Of a stretch of 64,000 bases of DNA, positions 12,701 to 21,768 are shown piece after piece (the stretch's first letter is position 1; every line of letters begins with the position of its first letter). This stretch comes from Lepidodermella squamata (taxonomy: Eukaryota; Gastrotricha). Location of the stretch: positions 620,001-684,000 of the forward strand of contig JBLDXI010000045.1 in assembly GCA_047495785.1 (NCBI GenBank), written 5' to 3'. The notes under the pieces were generated by a model, which was not told where the DNA came from, made no database searches, and saw nothing but the letters and a program-made list of their open reading frames with translations. The translations under genes were made by a program, and so were the position numbers.

Positions 12701-14697
12701 TTCCACTTTTTTCACGCACCAATTATTTCCATCTTAATTGTTGCGCAACAGAGCCCGTTTATTGCGTAATAAAATTAAGAAGTTTTTATTCCAATTTTGT
12801 TAACGGCTCTTTTTTCTTGTTTTGCAGTCGCCAAGGCACAGCACCGCCTCAACTCGATGGAATCGGATCCGCGCCACCTAAATTCGTTTCAAGGCGCCCG
12901 CCAAAGCTCAAACCAGTCGCACCCCCTGCCGGCTACCAGCCACCTCAAAGGTCAACGCCTCGACGCACACCTGGAGGCGGCGGCGGTGGTGGCGGGGTGG
13001 CATTCACCACATTCACTGTAAACACCCAACTCCGCGCCGCTGATCTCGCCTACGACCTACTTCCAGAGCCGCAAAACGCCGCTAGAACCCTAACCGACGC
13101 TGGTGTCGCCCTGACCAATGACGATTGGGAGGTAAAATGCGAAGGCCTCAACCTCTTGAGATCCGTCGTAAAATTCCAGCCAAGCGCATTGACCGATGGA
13201 AATCAGCTGCATCAAACGAATCTCGCAATGATCGCCGAGATGAAAAATCTCCGGTCCCAGGTCGCTAGATTGGCGATTCAAGGCATGCGAGAGATGTTCC
13301 AGCAGCTGAAACGAGCCATGGATATCGACGCGGAGAACATCGCAAAGGTCCTACTCGCTAGGTCGGGTGATACAAACCAGTTCTTACGCGCTGACTCTGA
13401 AACAGCGCTAACAGCCATGGCGCAATCGATCAGCCCGGTCAAGGCGCTGACCGCCCTTCTCCAAAACGGCCTCGGTCATCGTAATGTCAGCGTTCGGCGT
13501 TCAACCGCGCAGCATTTGCTCGAGGTCGTCGAACGCATGGGTGCTGCTAAGGCGCTGTCCGGGGTGCCTGAGATCACCGGCCAGCTGATGCCGGCCGTGC
13601 TTCAATTTTTGATGGACGGCTCGCCGGAAACGCGCTTCTACGCCCGGAAATTATGCCACATGCTACTCAGCCACCCTGATTTCGATAAAATGGTTCAAAA
13701 ATTCTGCGCGCCAAACTTAATCGCCAACGCTAGGGACGTAGTCGAAACTGTCCGGACGAAAGGCCCGGGCGAGTTGACGTCGATAGGCAGTAGCCAGCGG
13801 CTGACAGACTACAGCGCTACGCCGAATTCGATGAATGGCGTCATCACGCCGTTGGGCAGCGCCGGCCATAACAACGCATCGTCGGCTGTTGCCAAGCCCG
13901 TGAAACCATTAAGGCGGCTCGATGAAGCGACGCTGGACACGGTTCGCAGCGTTATCGCGCAAATGTCGTCGAACGACTGGCGAGAGCGGTACGACGGGAT
14001 AACAGCCCTGGTTCAGATGACGGAGCATTCGCCGGAGGTAACGTCGTCTCAGTTGACGAAGCTGTTCGACAAATTCTGCCCGCTGCTCAAGGATATGAAC
14101 AGTAAAGTCAATCTATTCGCGTTACAGGCTTTGCAAACCATGCTGCCGATGATAAGCAACGACGTCGGGCCGTTGATTCCGCTGATTATGCAACATTTAA
14201 CGATTAATTTGTCGTCGAAATCGCACGAGATACAGCAGGCCGCTGCTGGGGCGATGCACTCAATGCTGGCCTACGTCGACCCGGCATCGCTGCTGCAACC
14301 GTTCGCTAATCAGACCCAAACGGCGAATTCTAGGAATAAAGCTTTCATGATCGATCGGCTATCGGAAATTGTCGATTCGGTTTGCGATCGGAAAATGAAG
14401 CAAGTCACGCTGCACATTCTGCCGCTGTTGTGGCACCTGTTAGGCTCGGTCACCCAGTCGGGTTCGCTGCCGGGTGGCGCTGGCAATATCCGCCAGTCAA
14501 CCGCGCGCCTCGCCATGGTGCTGCACCAGCACATGGGCGATGATTTGATGCAACACGCGGGCGCCGCCAGTTTGCCGGAGAAGAATTACCTACTGCTGCA
14601 GGAGCTGCTTCGAAGCTCTGCCGGCCCCGCGGCGCCCAGGTCACGCAACGGGCCAACAATTGGCGAGGACCTCGATCAAGCCGTAGTAGCTAGATAG
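3754..14697 (+). CDS. TOGARAM1: TOGARAM1/crescerin-like protein with four TOG domains
   Basis: Family role: binds tubulin through TOG domains and promotes microtubule assembly in cilia (TOGARAM1/FAM179B, C. elegans CHE-12). Exons: 3754-4875, 5167-6090, 7791-7886, 7992-8229, 8286-8360, 8461-8508, 8733-9252, 9485-9648, 9792-9941, 10073-10423, 10556-11210, 12828-14697; all phases agree and give about 2,070 residues. TOG1 lies in exon 1 (about residues 75-270) and TOG2 in exon 2 (about 375-590), as HEAT-like helical repeats. Exons 3-11 encode a long disordered, Asn/Gln/Pro-rich linker. TOG3 and TOG4 fill the last exon, separated by a short linker at about 13770-13910. This TOG1-TOG2-linker-TOG3-TOG4 order is diagnostic. 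The 6090 to 7791 junction is the least certain because its acceptor has a poor pyrimidine tract; the locus could instead be two genes, the second starting at 7764. A polyA signal follows at 14736. The last intron carries a piggyBac relic. Confidence 0.88.
6091..7763 (+). other. Large intron or intergenic gap inside the TOGARAM1-like locus
   Basis: Reading through the donor at 6091 meets a stop at 6100-6102. The 1.7 kb that follows has only short ORFs with hydrophobic, low-quality translations, which I do not accept as genes. An AATAAA occurs near 7275. The GC-rich alternating GCGC tract near 7440 and the start at 7764 are compatible with an internal promoter. Confidence 0.5.
7764..7790 (+). 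other. Candidate alternative start (MGASC...) for a short TOG3-TOG4 product
   Basis: An in-frame ATG at 7764 opens MGASCSRAQ directly in front of the exon beginning at 7791. A TAG codon lies seven codons upstream in this frame, so it would act as a true N-terminus. Met-Gly-x-x-x-Ser/Cys is the known N-myristoylation context, and the neighbouring Cys could be palmitoylated. The product would be about 1,397 residues, with the linker, TOG3 and TOG4 but not TOG1-TOG2. It could be an internal promoter isoform or the real start of a separate downstream gene. Transcription is not shown by the sequence. Confidence 0.45.
11460..12658 (-). mobile_element. Decayed piggyBac-type DNA transposon, antisense in the last TOGARAM1 intron
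   Basis: Three minus-strand ORF pieces match consecutive parts of a piggyBac transposase. The first (12170-12655) has an acidic N-terminus and the region leading to YWDKSAIIGYNGIFSHR. The second (11921-12118) has RFFAILHYLHLGDNN, the family's RF..IL..LHF.DN motif. A MDEE segment lies near 11800-11900. The third (11460-11696) has KWTRTVFYWGFETAMNNAFI, matching the late KWW...NA.IL helix. The central stretch with the second and third catalytic aspartates is missing, and the pieces cannot all be joined in one frame, so it is a non-functional relic. I could not identify TTAA-flanked terminal repeats. The element lies wholly inside the intron 11211-12827. Confidence 0.8.
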
Positions 14698-14735
14698 CAT
14701 GAAATAACAGACGCTAAACCCCTGCGTGCCATTGA

Positions 14736-14741
14736 AATAAA
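14736..14741 (+). terminator. PolyA signal of the TOGARAM1-like gene
   Basis: AATAAA lies 39 nt after the stop codon at 14695-14697, a normal position for a cleavage/polyadenylation signal. Confidence 0.6.
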
Positions 14742-15433
14742 AAATTTGATTCACATTTTTTTAAATTATATATTTTCTTAATTAAATCTGCTAATTTGTA
14801 TAGCTAAAATATCTTGTGTACATTGATTTATATAGCCGAAGCAGCCATTTTTTAATTCGGTGATCGTTGCGCGTCTTCTTCAGCTCTTGTATTATAACAC
14901 CTAAAATAGTAATTATATCGGCCAATTACGTGCCTATCGAATTGCTAATTCCTATGATTTTAGGTGATAAAATTTGCACCAACTTCTGATCTCTTATTTG
15001 ATAAAAAAAATTGATTATTATGTCTCGTTTCATTTTGTGGATTTTTAAAATAATGGTCAGGCTGTTTCACCGAAAATGTAAAATGATTATTTATTTATTA
15101 TTATTATTTGTTTGATAATTTGATGAAATAAAAAGGCGAGAAATGCGTTCAATCGTTTATTTTCCTTTTTTCATCTCCGGTCGAAAGTCGAATAAGTGCT
15201 TTTTTGATAAAATACCTTTGATCGTTGTTTTTGTTTTTATAAAATTAACTGAGCCATTTTGAAGACATCTTCTCATGCGTTCACACAGTTGAAAAGCGCG
15301 TCGCTGGTGTTGTTGTTGTCGCGCTCTCATTCGCCGCCGTAAAATATAAATGATGTATTTTGTTCAAAATCTACTTGAGCGCGCGCTGTTGATAAAATGA
15401 TGCTGATGATGATGATGATGATTAAGATGCCGG
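14742..15433. other. Convergent 3' intergenic region
   Basis: AT-rich sequence between the 3' ends of the TOGARAM1-like gene (+) and the EB-type gene (-). It includes a short ATG/GAT trinucleotide tract near 15400-15420 and several AATAAA or TTTATT words that could serve either gene. No coding region is supported. Confidence 0.55.
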
Positions 15434-17414
15434 TTAATGAGATATAATTAGTGAAACTAGCGCGGATATCGACAGAGCAGCGATTGTGAATGCCGCTGCT
15501 ACCGTTGCGGCGGCACCGCTTTGAAGCACCCTGAAGCAGGCCGACGGCCGCGTTGCGCACACTTTCCGCGTGCTTGAACACAACGTGCAAACCAACGGCG
15601 TTTGGCACAGTCGGTACGACTGCGTTGGGTCTTTAGGGTTCGGCTCCGAGCACGTTTCGCCTTCGCGGCCGAGGTCGTAGGATTTCGGCACGCACGCCGT
15701 TTTTGTGACGCATCGCACCGGAACTGCGTCGAAGCTCGAGTAACTCACAGGTGTCATCGAGTAATAAGGCACCATGCGAGACGTCGAGTCACATGCGCAT
15801 CTTCCCCTATAAAAAAGAACAAAAACCCAAGATTATAACAATATTATATCTACTGAAGGATAATTCGAAGTATAAAGAAGGCGCATGGTGTGCTGTGGAA
15901 CTTTCCACGATAAACAATGTGCAAATCAGGCGAGGGCTGTGACCTTAAATGGGAATCCTATAAAACTTGAACATGCAGATTTTCAAAAAATTAAAGAAAA
16001 TGCATGAAAAAAATTGAGACTCGTTTTATCGTTGGCAAGTTTCGACCACCATCCAAATTGATTTTTGATACATTCGGACTTATATATTAACAACCATGCA
16101 AATGATTTAACCAAAGAACTGACCTTGAGAGAAAATCCTAAAACTGAAGAAGATGCCTAGAAAGTATGATGCCTCAGAACAAGGCGGTTGGCACGCTACT
16201 GAAATAAATTGTCTGGTGTCTGGTTGGAATGACCAAACCAATTTCAGAAATAAGGCGTGCCAGGCGTGACAACTTCTAAAAGGATCCTGATCCTGTATGG
16301 GGCAATTGAATTACCAAAGGTTCGGAGGTGATGTAACCCTATCTTATCAATCCTATCGAAAGCAACGAATCATATGAAATACTTCGCGCCTGAATCAGTT
16401 AGTTTGCTGGGTTTTTAAATTTCTAAAATTCGGTTTATTTTTAATTAAAAATTCTAGAAAATGCTTAAAATTTCGAAATGTATAAAGAAACAGTTATCAT
16501 GTCATAAATGTGTCAAATGGCACTCAGCTTAGTTTCTATCTTCTACCATTTAAAAGCGTGTGATTTTTAATTAAGGCACATGCGCAGGCAGGTAATTTCG
16601 TTTATGCGCGTTTTTTTATAGACAAAATAGCCTAAATGTTGGTGGCCGAATGATAAACTACAACCCAATTTAAAAGGTTAGTAAAGTGACTTTGGTATCG
16701 AATCTAGGTAATTTTCGCTGATAATACTTCTAAATCCAGCTTATAAAATTAAAGTTTAATTGAGACATATAAAGTTTAATTCTTCGAAAAAAATCAATCA
16801 GAAGGCAATGTTTAAACTTACTGAATACAAGCCGTGTTGGGTGCATTGATGCAATCGCTGTTACTTGAACACACATCGCCGTAAGTTTTCTTCACGCATT
16901 CGCAGCAGCCTGATAGAGTGAATTCAGGGTAACAACCACACCTAAACAGGTTCCGAGTAAAGTTTCAGTGAAAATATTTTGATATTGGCGCTTACTTGTT
17001 TTCAACGCAGACAAGATTGCCGATGCATTGAACGCTGTCAAAGCATTTCTCGCCAGCTTTTTTGTTCTTAATAATAGAAATGCAGACGCCACCGGTTTCG
17101 GAAGACGAAGTGTAGCCAGGTAAGCATGAACAAACGCCGCCGCTGCACTGCGTGTTCGGGTCGACGCAAACGTCCCTAGTGCCGCACATGGCGCCAAGCC
17201 GCCGCGCCGCCACACAGGCTGTGCCGTTCTGAATGAAACCAGGCCGACAATCGCACATTCCAGTTCCGCAGGTCGGCGAAGGGTAGTAACACCAAGACTG
17301 GTCGATGTTACCGCATTTATCGTTCGATGAGCATTTCTCGCCGAGAGACAATTGGGCAACGACCCAACCGAGCTGCCCAACAAAAAGCAGCACCACCGCA
17401 AAGAATCCACTCAT
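15434..17414 (-). CDS. EB/EGF-like cysteine-rich secreted or GPI-anchored protein
   Basis: Exons 16996-17414, 16822-16941 and 15434-15806 join in phase 2 each time, giving about 303 residues. The N-terminus MSGFFAVVLLFVGQLGWVVA is a signal peptide. It is followed by repeated Cys-rich units of the type GEKCSSNDKCG, DVCVDPNTQCSGGVCSCLPG and EKCFDSVQCIGNLVC, which resemble the EB module seen in many invertebrate surface proteins. Exon 2 carries another such unit ending DVCSSNSDCINAPNTACIQ. The C-terminus is a hydrophobic tail of Ala/Ile/Leu/Val preceded by a small-residue QSG site, fitting GPI anchoring or a single membrane segment. The second intron (15807-16821) is about 1 kb and otherwise empty. 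Ligand and role are unknown. Confidence 0.8.
15807..16821 (-). other. Intron of the EB-type gene
   Basis: About 1 kb of AT-rich sequence with no coding exon that I can support. It has donor GTAAGT on its 5' side (exon end 16822) and acceptor TTTTTTATAG before 15806. Confidence 0.7.
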
Positions 17415-18495
17415 TTATTCTAGGATGGATTCTCAGTAGTTGTTGGATCTTTGTGAAAAAAATCTAGGTAGCAAAGGATTAAAGGTCAATCATTATTAAT
17501 CCGGACGCAATTAAATCATTCCGATTTGCTTGTAAAAAACTTTGGCCTGGAAGCAAAAAAGAAAAATTTGCGGCGCACGACATTTTGCGAGCATAACACA
17601 CATCAATTTATTTATTTCGTAATTCGCCGTCATTTATCGTGGGGTCGCGGAAAAACGCGCGCAGGTAGGCGGGCAATAGCAAAAAATTATACGTATATTC
17701 ACGCGCGCATGTTTTAGCTAGCCCGGGATGAGATTTTTTACACGCCGCGCGCAACATCCAGCATCCGCGCGCTTTTGACTTTTTCAGTGTTTATTGTCAT
17801 TTTTGCGGACTGCGCGAAAGCCGCGTTGTGTGACAATATTTGAAATTTGCGCTTTCCTACCACCAAGCCAACCATTGTTCTACGTGTCGTCAAAGTGAGC
17901 GCGCGCTTTTGCCTGCCCGAGGTTGGTTCTTGCAATGTTTAATTGCTTATTTTTTATCTATATAACTATTATTATCAATTTTCGCCGTCGACTCGAAAAA
18001 GGCAACTCGCTTGTGTGATTATAATGGGAAGTAATATAACTTGACCGTGATGTGTTAATACAAGATGAAGCCTAAAAGCAAAACAACTAAAAGCTACCTC
18101 ACCTCTTATATTAGCTCATCAACCAGTCGAAGTGTTACAATCTATTTACCGCGGCATTTAATGTTAAGCAAATGGATGTATAACGTTGCAGCTGAACGCA
18201 AATTGCATTCATTCTCTCCCTCGAGCAGTAAAACAATCATAAACCATGCGGTTTTTTCGCGTTGTTTTTGTTTTGTTTTCCTCCATCATCATAATCCGTC
18301 ATCGCTGTTATTTACTATAAGTAGCTTATTAGCCAACCGATGCAATGAAGGCTAGAGATATCAAAAAATTGAGCCACTGTTGTTCAATGTTTTATTTAAA
18401 AGTCAGAAAATTTGAAAGGTTCAACTTAAACTTCGATTGAGATATTCAATGCAAAATGTTTATAATTTAATTTAGCCCTTATATAGGATTCTTCT
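17415..18495. other. Intergenic region upstream of the EB-type gene
   Basis: Contains the EB-type promoter and the 3' flank of the basic secreted gene. GC-rich GCGCGC patches occur at about 17640-17760 and 17900. The ORFs here are short and not convincing. Nothing else recognised. Confidence 0.5.
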
Positions 18496-18997
18496 TCAGA
18501 CCCAGAACGCGGCCGGAACTAAAGCACCAGTTACTTCAGCGTCAGATTCGGAGTTGCTGTGGAAAAGTTTTCCGAGCTTATGACGTCTGTCCTTTCGATT
18601 GATCCGGCCGATCTTAGCTCCAATGCGCGGGTTGAACTTGAAACTGCGGTGCCGGCGGTTTCGCCTGTATTTCTTGTTTTCCATTGAGCTTCGCCGGTTC
18701 TTCGTTCGTCGTTTCAATTTGCGGCCCGATTCCGAATTCGAAGACTTTGAAAATGATGGGCGACGTAAATGTCTTTTGGCATGAGCTTTTCTGTTCCTCA
18801 GCCGCGTATCACGCATGCTTGAGAAGTCTAACGATGAGTCGTGATTCGAAGCACACTTTTGGGGCTTTCTAGTCTTGATTCCATCGATTTCAGTTACAGC
18901 TAAAATGAGAAATATTTAAATAGCGAAAAATTGCAAATCAACTTTTCAAACCTAGACATAGCATCAGAGCGACCGATAACGCTAGAACACAATTCAT
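18496..18997 (-). CDS. Small, strongly basic secreted protein of unknown function
   Basis: Exon 1 (18952-18997) encodes MNCVLALSVALMLCL, a good signal-peptide core. Exon 2 (18496-18899) begins VTEIDGIKTRKPQKC after a phase-1 splice. Total about 149 residues. After the signal the protein is dominated by Arg and Lys, with many RR, KR and RRNR clusters, Ser-rich patches (SKSSNSES, HSNSESDAE) and a single Cys. It ends in a non-polar ALVPAAFWV. Dibasic sites could mark proteolytic processing, but no repeated peptide is seen. I do not recognise a family. It sits next to Kunitz genes, one of which has a poly-Asp tail. The weak donor (CTAG|GTTTGA) lowers certainty of the splice. Confidence 0.62.
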
Positions 18998-19274
18998 CTT
19001 GATACGATGACGTGGATGTTGAAACAAAATATGTTGTCAGAAGAAAATATCAAATGAGATGAACAAGAATGAAACAACAAGAAATGTCACGAATCTTAAA
19101 TGAAATTGAAAATTGCGTCGCTAATTTCTAGAATATAAGGGGAAGATTTTATTGCGCATTATCGTTATAATAATTGTATTCATGTGAACATAACATTTCG
19201 TCCGTTATACGAATATCCTTCGACTCAAGATTTCTTACGCAATCGAACGCAAAGAAATTGGCATAGATCAGAAT

Positions 19275-20056
19275 TCAACCGATGCAGTGGTCTTCGCAGT
19301 CGTCGAGGCTTGAAAAGAGATTGCCTCGAATTTTCAGCTTACAATTCTATATGAAAGATTCTATAGTAAAGCATTTCAATGCTATCAACTCCACATACTG
19401 CTACGAAAGATCTGCAAATGCCTGACATTATATCGAAGGTGTAGAACTTTCGCGCCGGCTCATCAGTGGAACTGCATCGAAAGCGAACCAGGCGTTCGAA
19501 GCAAACTGCGTTAGTACCAAAAATGGGCCTGTTCACGTGACAGGCTTTTTCACATTGGCGCTTCGAGTTGAAAACAGGACCGCCACATTTCTTAATTTTT
19601 TTAAATAAAAGATATTATATTAAAAAATGGCGACGAGGAAATTACGTATGAATATGATTTGCAGCTTTTCGCGTTTTTGTCGTAGTAGTAGCCCGTCTTA
19701 TTACCGCTTTCCTTAGTGCATACTTGAGTTCCAGGCAATCCAAGGTTGCAAACCTCGGGAAGTCTCCTCTTCACACATTTCGTCACGCAAGCATCGTAAG
19801 TTCGATACAGATTGACTAGCGGACCGCAGCCCTGTTCATACTGATGTCTGAAGATGTTTGAAAAATTTGCGAAGCTTACATAAGAGAAAGGCTCGCATTT
19901 GTTGGAACCTGGTCTGAAAGTGAACAATGTCTGCGGCACTGTCTCGGCAGGGCATTTTGCAAGGATAGGTTCTAGGTGGCATTCGGATTTCTCAGTTTCA
20001 GCATAACTGATCGTACAAAATGTGGAAATTAAAAAGAATAAACCCAACATTTTCAA
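19275..20056 (-). CDS. Secreted triple Kunitz-domain protein
   Basis: Signal peptide MKMLGLFFLISTFCTISYA, then three Kunitz-like domains, about 205 residues. Exons 19880-20056, 19831-19879 spliced out as a 48-nt intron (19832-19879), then 19646-19831, 19399-19590 and 19275-19337. Each domain is interrupted by a phase-0 intron at the same place, just after the C-x-x-[FY]-x-Y/A segment and before the usual C-G. Domain 1 is C...KCPAE...CEPFSY|GCGP...C...C; domain 2 is C...VCTKE...CKSYSY|KCGG...C...C. In domain 3 the expected fourth cysteine position reads LKIRG, so its C14-C38 bridge cannot form. P1 residues would be Pro, Thr and Ser, so trypsin inhibition is not obvious. Kunitz proteins usually inhibit serine proteases or block channels; this one's target is unknown. 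Confidence 0.84.
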
Positions 20057-20405
20057 TTTTGTATAATGGAGGAAAAATTAAGAATGGCGAAGAAAGCTAG
20101 CCTTCTAGGTTCTAGGGCATCATTGGGTCTGATGGTCAATTAACTTCAACCTTCAGGGCACCTTAATGTTAAGCCTCGAACTTCGAACTTTCTGCAACAG
20201 CAATCAAGCATGTCAATTGGCTAGTGCAATTGTCGTAATTTATGTCGTCCACATGAATAAATGCGGCGAAAATCCTGCTCAAAAAACGTTATACGCAATT
20301 TTATATTAAAATCTTTATTTATCGAAGAAAATTGTTCAATAAAAAAATGAAAATGGCCATATTACAAAATTTTTCACCGGTTTTTACGCGTTGGAGAAAA
20401 CGGTT

Positions 20406-20891
20406 TTAATTGTTCTTTTTCTTATCGTCTTTGCCATTATCTCCCTGATCATCATCATCACCATCAGCGGCGTCATCGTCATCGTCGTCGTCATCATCAT
20501 CCTCATCATCATCGTCATCATCGTCGTCGCCGTAGTCTTCATCATCTTCGTCGTCCTCTTCTCCATCGTCCCCGCATGTTTCCTGGCAATCGTCCTCAGT
20601 CGTGAAAACATTGACTCTCGGACCGCAAACCTTTAAAAAAATAGGGTAATAAACATTAATTTAAATATTCGAAGCTGCAAAACTCACATATTCATAAGGG
20701 ACACATTTCTTAGCTTCGTAATCGTACGTGAAGTAATTTTTTACTCCCAAGTTACTCCTGCACTTGGCCAAGGGAGGTCGCTGTGTACACTCATCAACAT
20801 CATCAGCATCATCATCATCAGCAGGGGTCGGGGCAGCATAGGCCTGGAAAACCAACCCAACGCAGACAGCAGCGAACAGAGCTACCTTCAT
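20406..20891 (-). CDS. Secreted Kunitz-domain protein with a poly-aspartate tail
   Basis: Exon 1 (20688-20891) encodes the signal peptide MKVALFAAVCVGLVFQAYA, a short acidic segment and the first half of the Kunitz domain. Exon 2 (20406-20630) completes it with VCGPRVNVFTTEDDCQETC and then about 50 residues that are almost all Asp/Glu, ending GKDDKKKNN. Total about 142 residues. The intron is phase 0 at the same site as in the neighbouring paralogues. All six Kunitz cysteines are present, with one residue fewer than usual between the third and fourth. P1 is Arg (AKCRSN), which in this family favours trypsin-like proteases. The acidic tail may bind cations or basic partners; that is inference. 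A TATAAAAGGA box lies about 70 bp upstream of the ATG. Confidence 0.88.
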
Positions 20892-20960
20892 TTCAAAACG
20901 GCAGGTTACGATTCAACAAAACTGGCAAACAAACAAATGCCAAATAGGCGTAAAATGCCT

Positions 20961-20970
20961 TCCTTTTATA
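20961..20970 (-). promoter_or_regulatory. TATA box of the acidic-tail Kunitz gene
   Basis: TATAAAAGGA on the minus strand, 70 nt upstream of the ATG at 20891. This would place the transcription start roughly 25-30 nt downstream and leave a short 5' UTR. Confidence 0.55.
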
Positions 20971-21399
20971 ACTGCGACAATGCAGTTAGGTGTTACAGGC
21001 TCCCTTTGTAAAGATAATACAGCATTCCTGGAACTCCGAGCACAAGCGTTTAACTTGGAAGCAGCAAAAAAATCAAGTGTCGTGTTGATTTTGATAATAG
21101 GCGTGCTATGTCAACGCGTCATATACCTATAAAGATAAGGTGAGAACGTTTTTTGCCTACTCTATGAATAAGCTCTTGAATAGATACGCCTGCCTGCACG
21201 TTCTACATATTAATATGTCGCCTCTCACTTGGAAAAATGAACTTATTATATTGCAGAGTGTCTTCACGATCTTTTTAATGTCTCATTGGCATTCATATAA
21301 TCCCAACACCTGACGACAGAAAAATCAGGAAATTATATACATAGCGCAGTTGGGCAAGAGCACCGTAAATATTACGTAAAATATGGTATTATTTTTTGA

Positions 21400-21768
21400 T
21401 TAGAAAGCCTCTTCGCTGCTGAAATCTTCCGCGGCAGTATCGTCGCCATCTTCCATCTCAAAACTGACGCATTTGTCAATACAGTCAGCTTCAGAGTCCC
21501 AAATGTTTATCTTAGGCCCGCAACCCTAATTAAGGAAAAAAATCACACCTTTGAAGATAGGTCAGAAATTGAAAATTACATAGGAATATTCGACGCACTC
21601 GCCGTTTTTCCAGTTGTAAGTGTATAGCGTCTGAACCGGGGTTCCATCGACGCATTTCGCTCGAGGAGGAGGATGGAAGCAGTTAGGGTCAGCAGTGAAA
21701 TCTTCGGCGGCATAGCTTTGCAACACTAAAACCGCAACACAAATAGCACCGAATAGCATAAATTTCAT
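21400..21768 (-). CDS. Small secreted Kunitz-domain protein
   Basis: Exon 1 (21580-21768) encodes the signal peptide MKFMLFGAICVAVLVLQSYA and the first half of a Kunitz domain (CFHPPPRAKCVDGTP...CVEYSY). Exon 2 (21400-21525) continues GCGPKINIWDSEADCIDKC and a short acidic tail ending SSEEAF. Total 104 residues, phase-0 intron at the family-specific site. P1 is Val, which suggests an elastase-type preference if it inhibits proteases. The signal peptide and domain closely resemble the gene at 20406-20891, so the two are recent tandem duplicates. Confidence 0.87.

Noticed and set aside
20391-20636. 81-residue Ile/Val-rich + strand ORF
   Set aside because: It is the antisense of the poly-Asp tail of the Kunitz gene.
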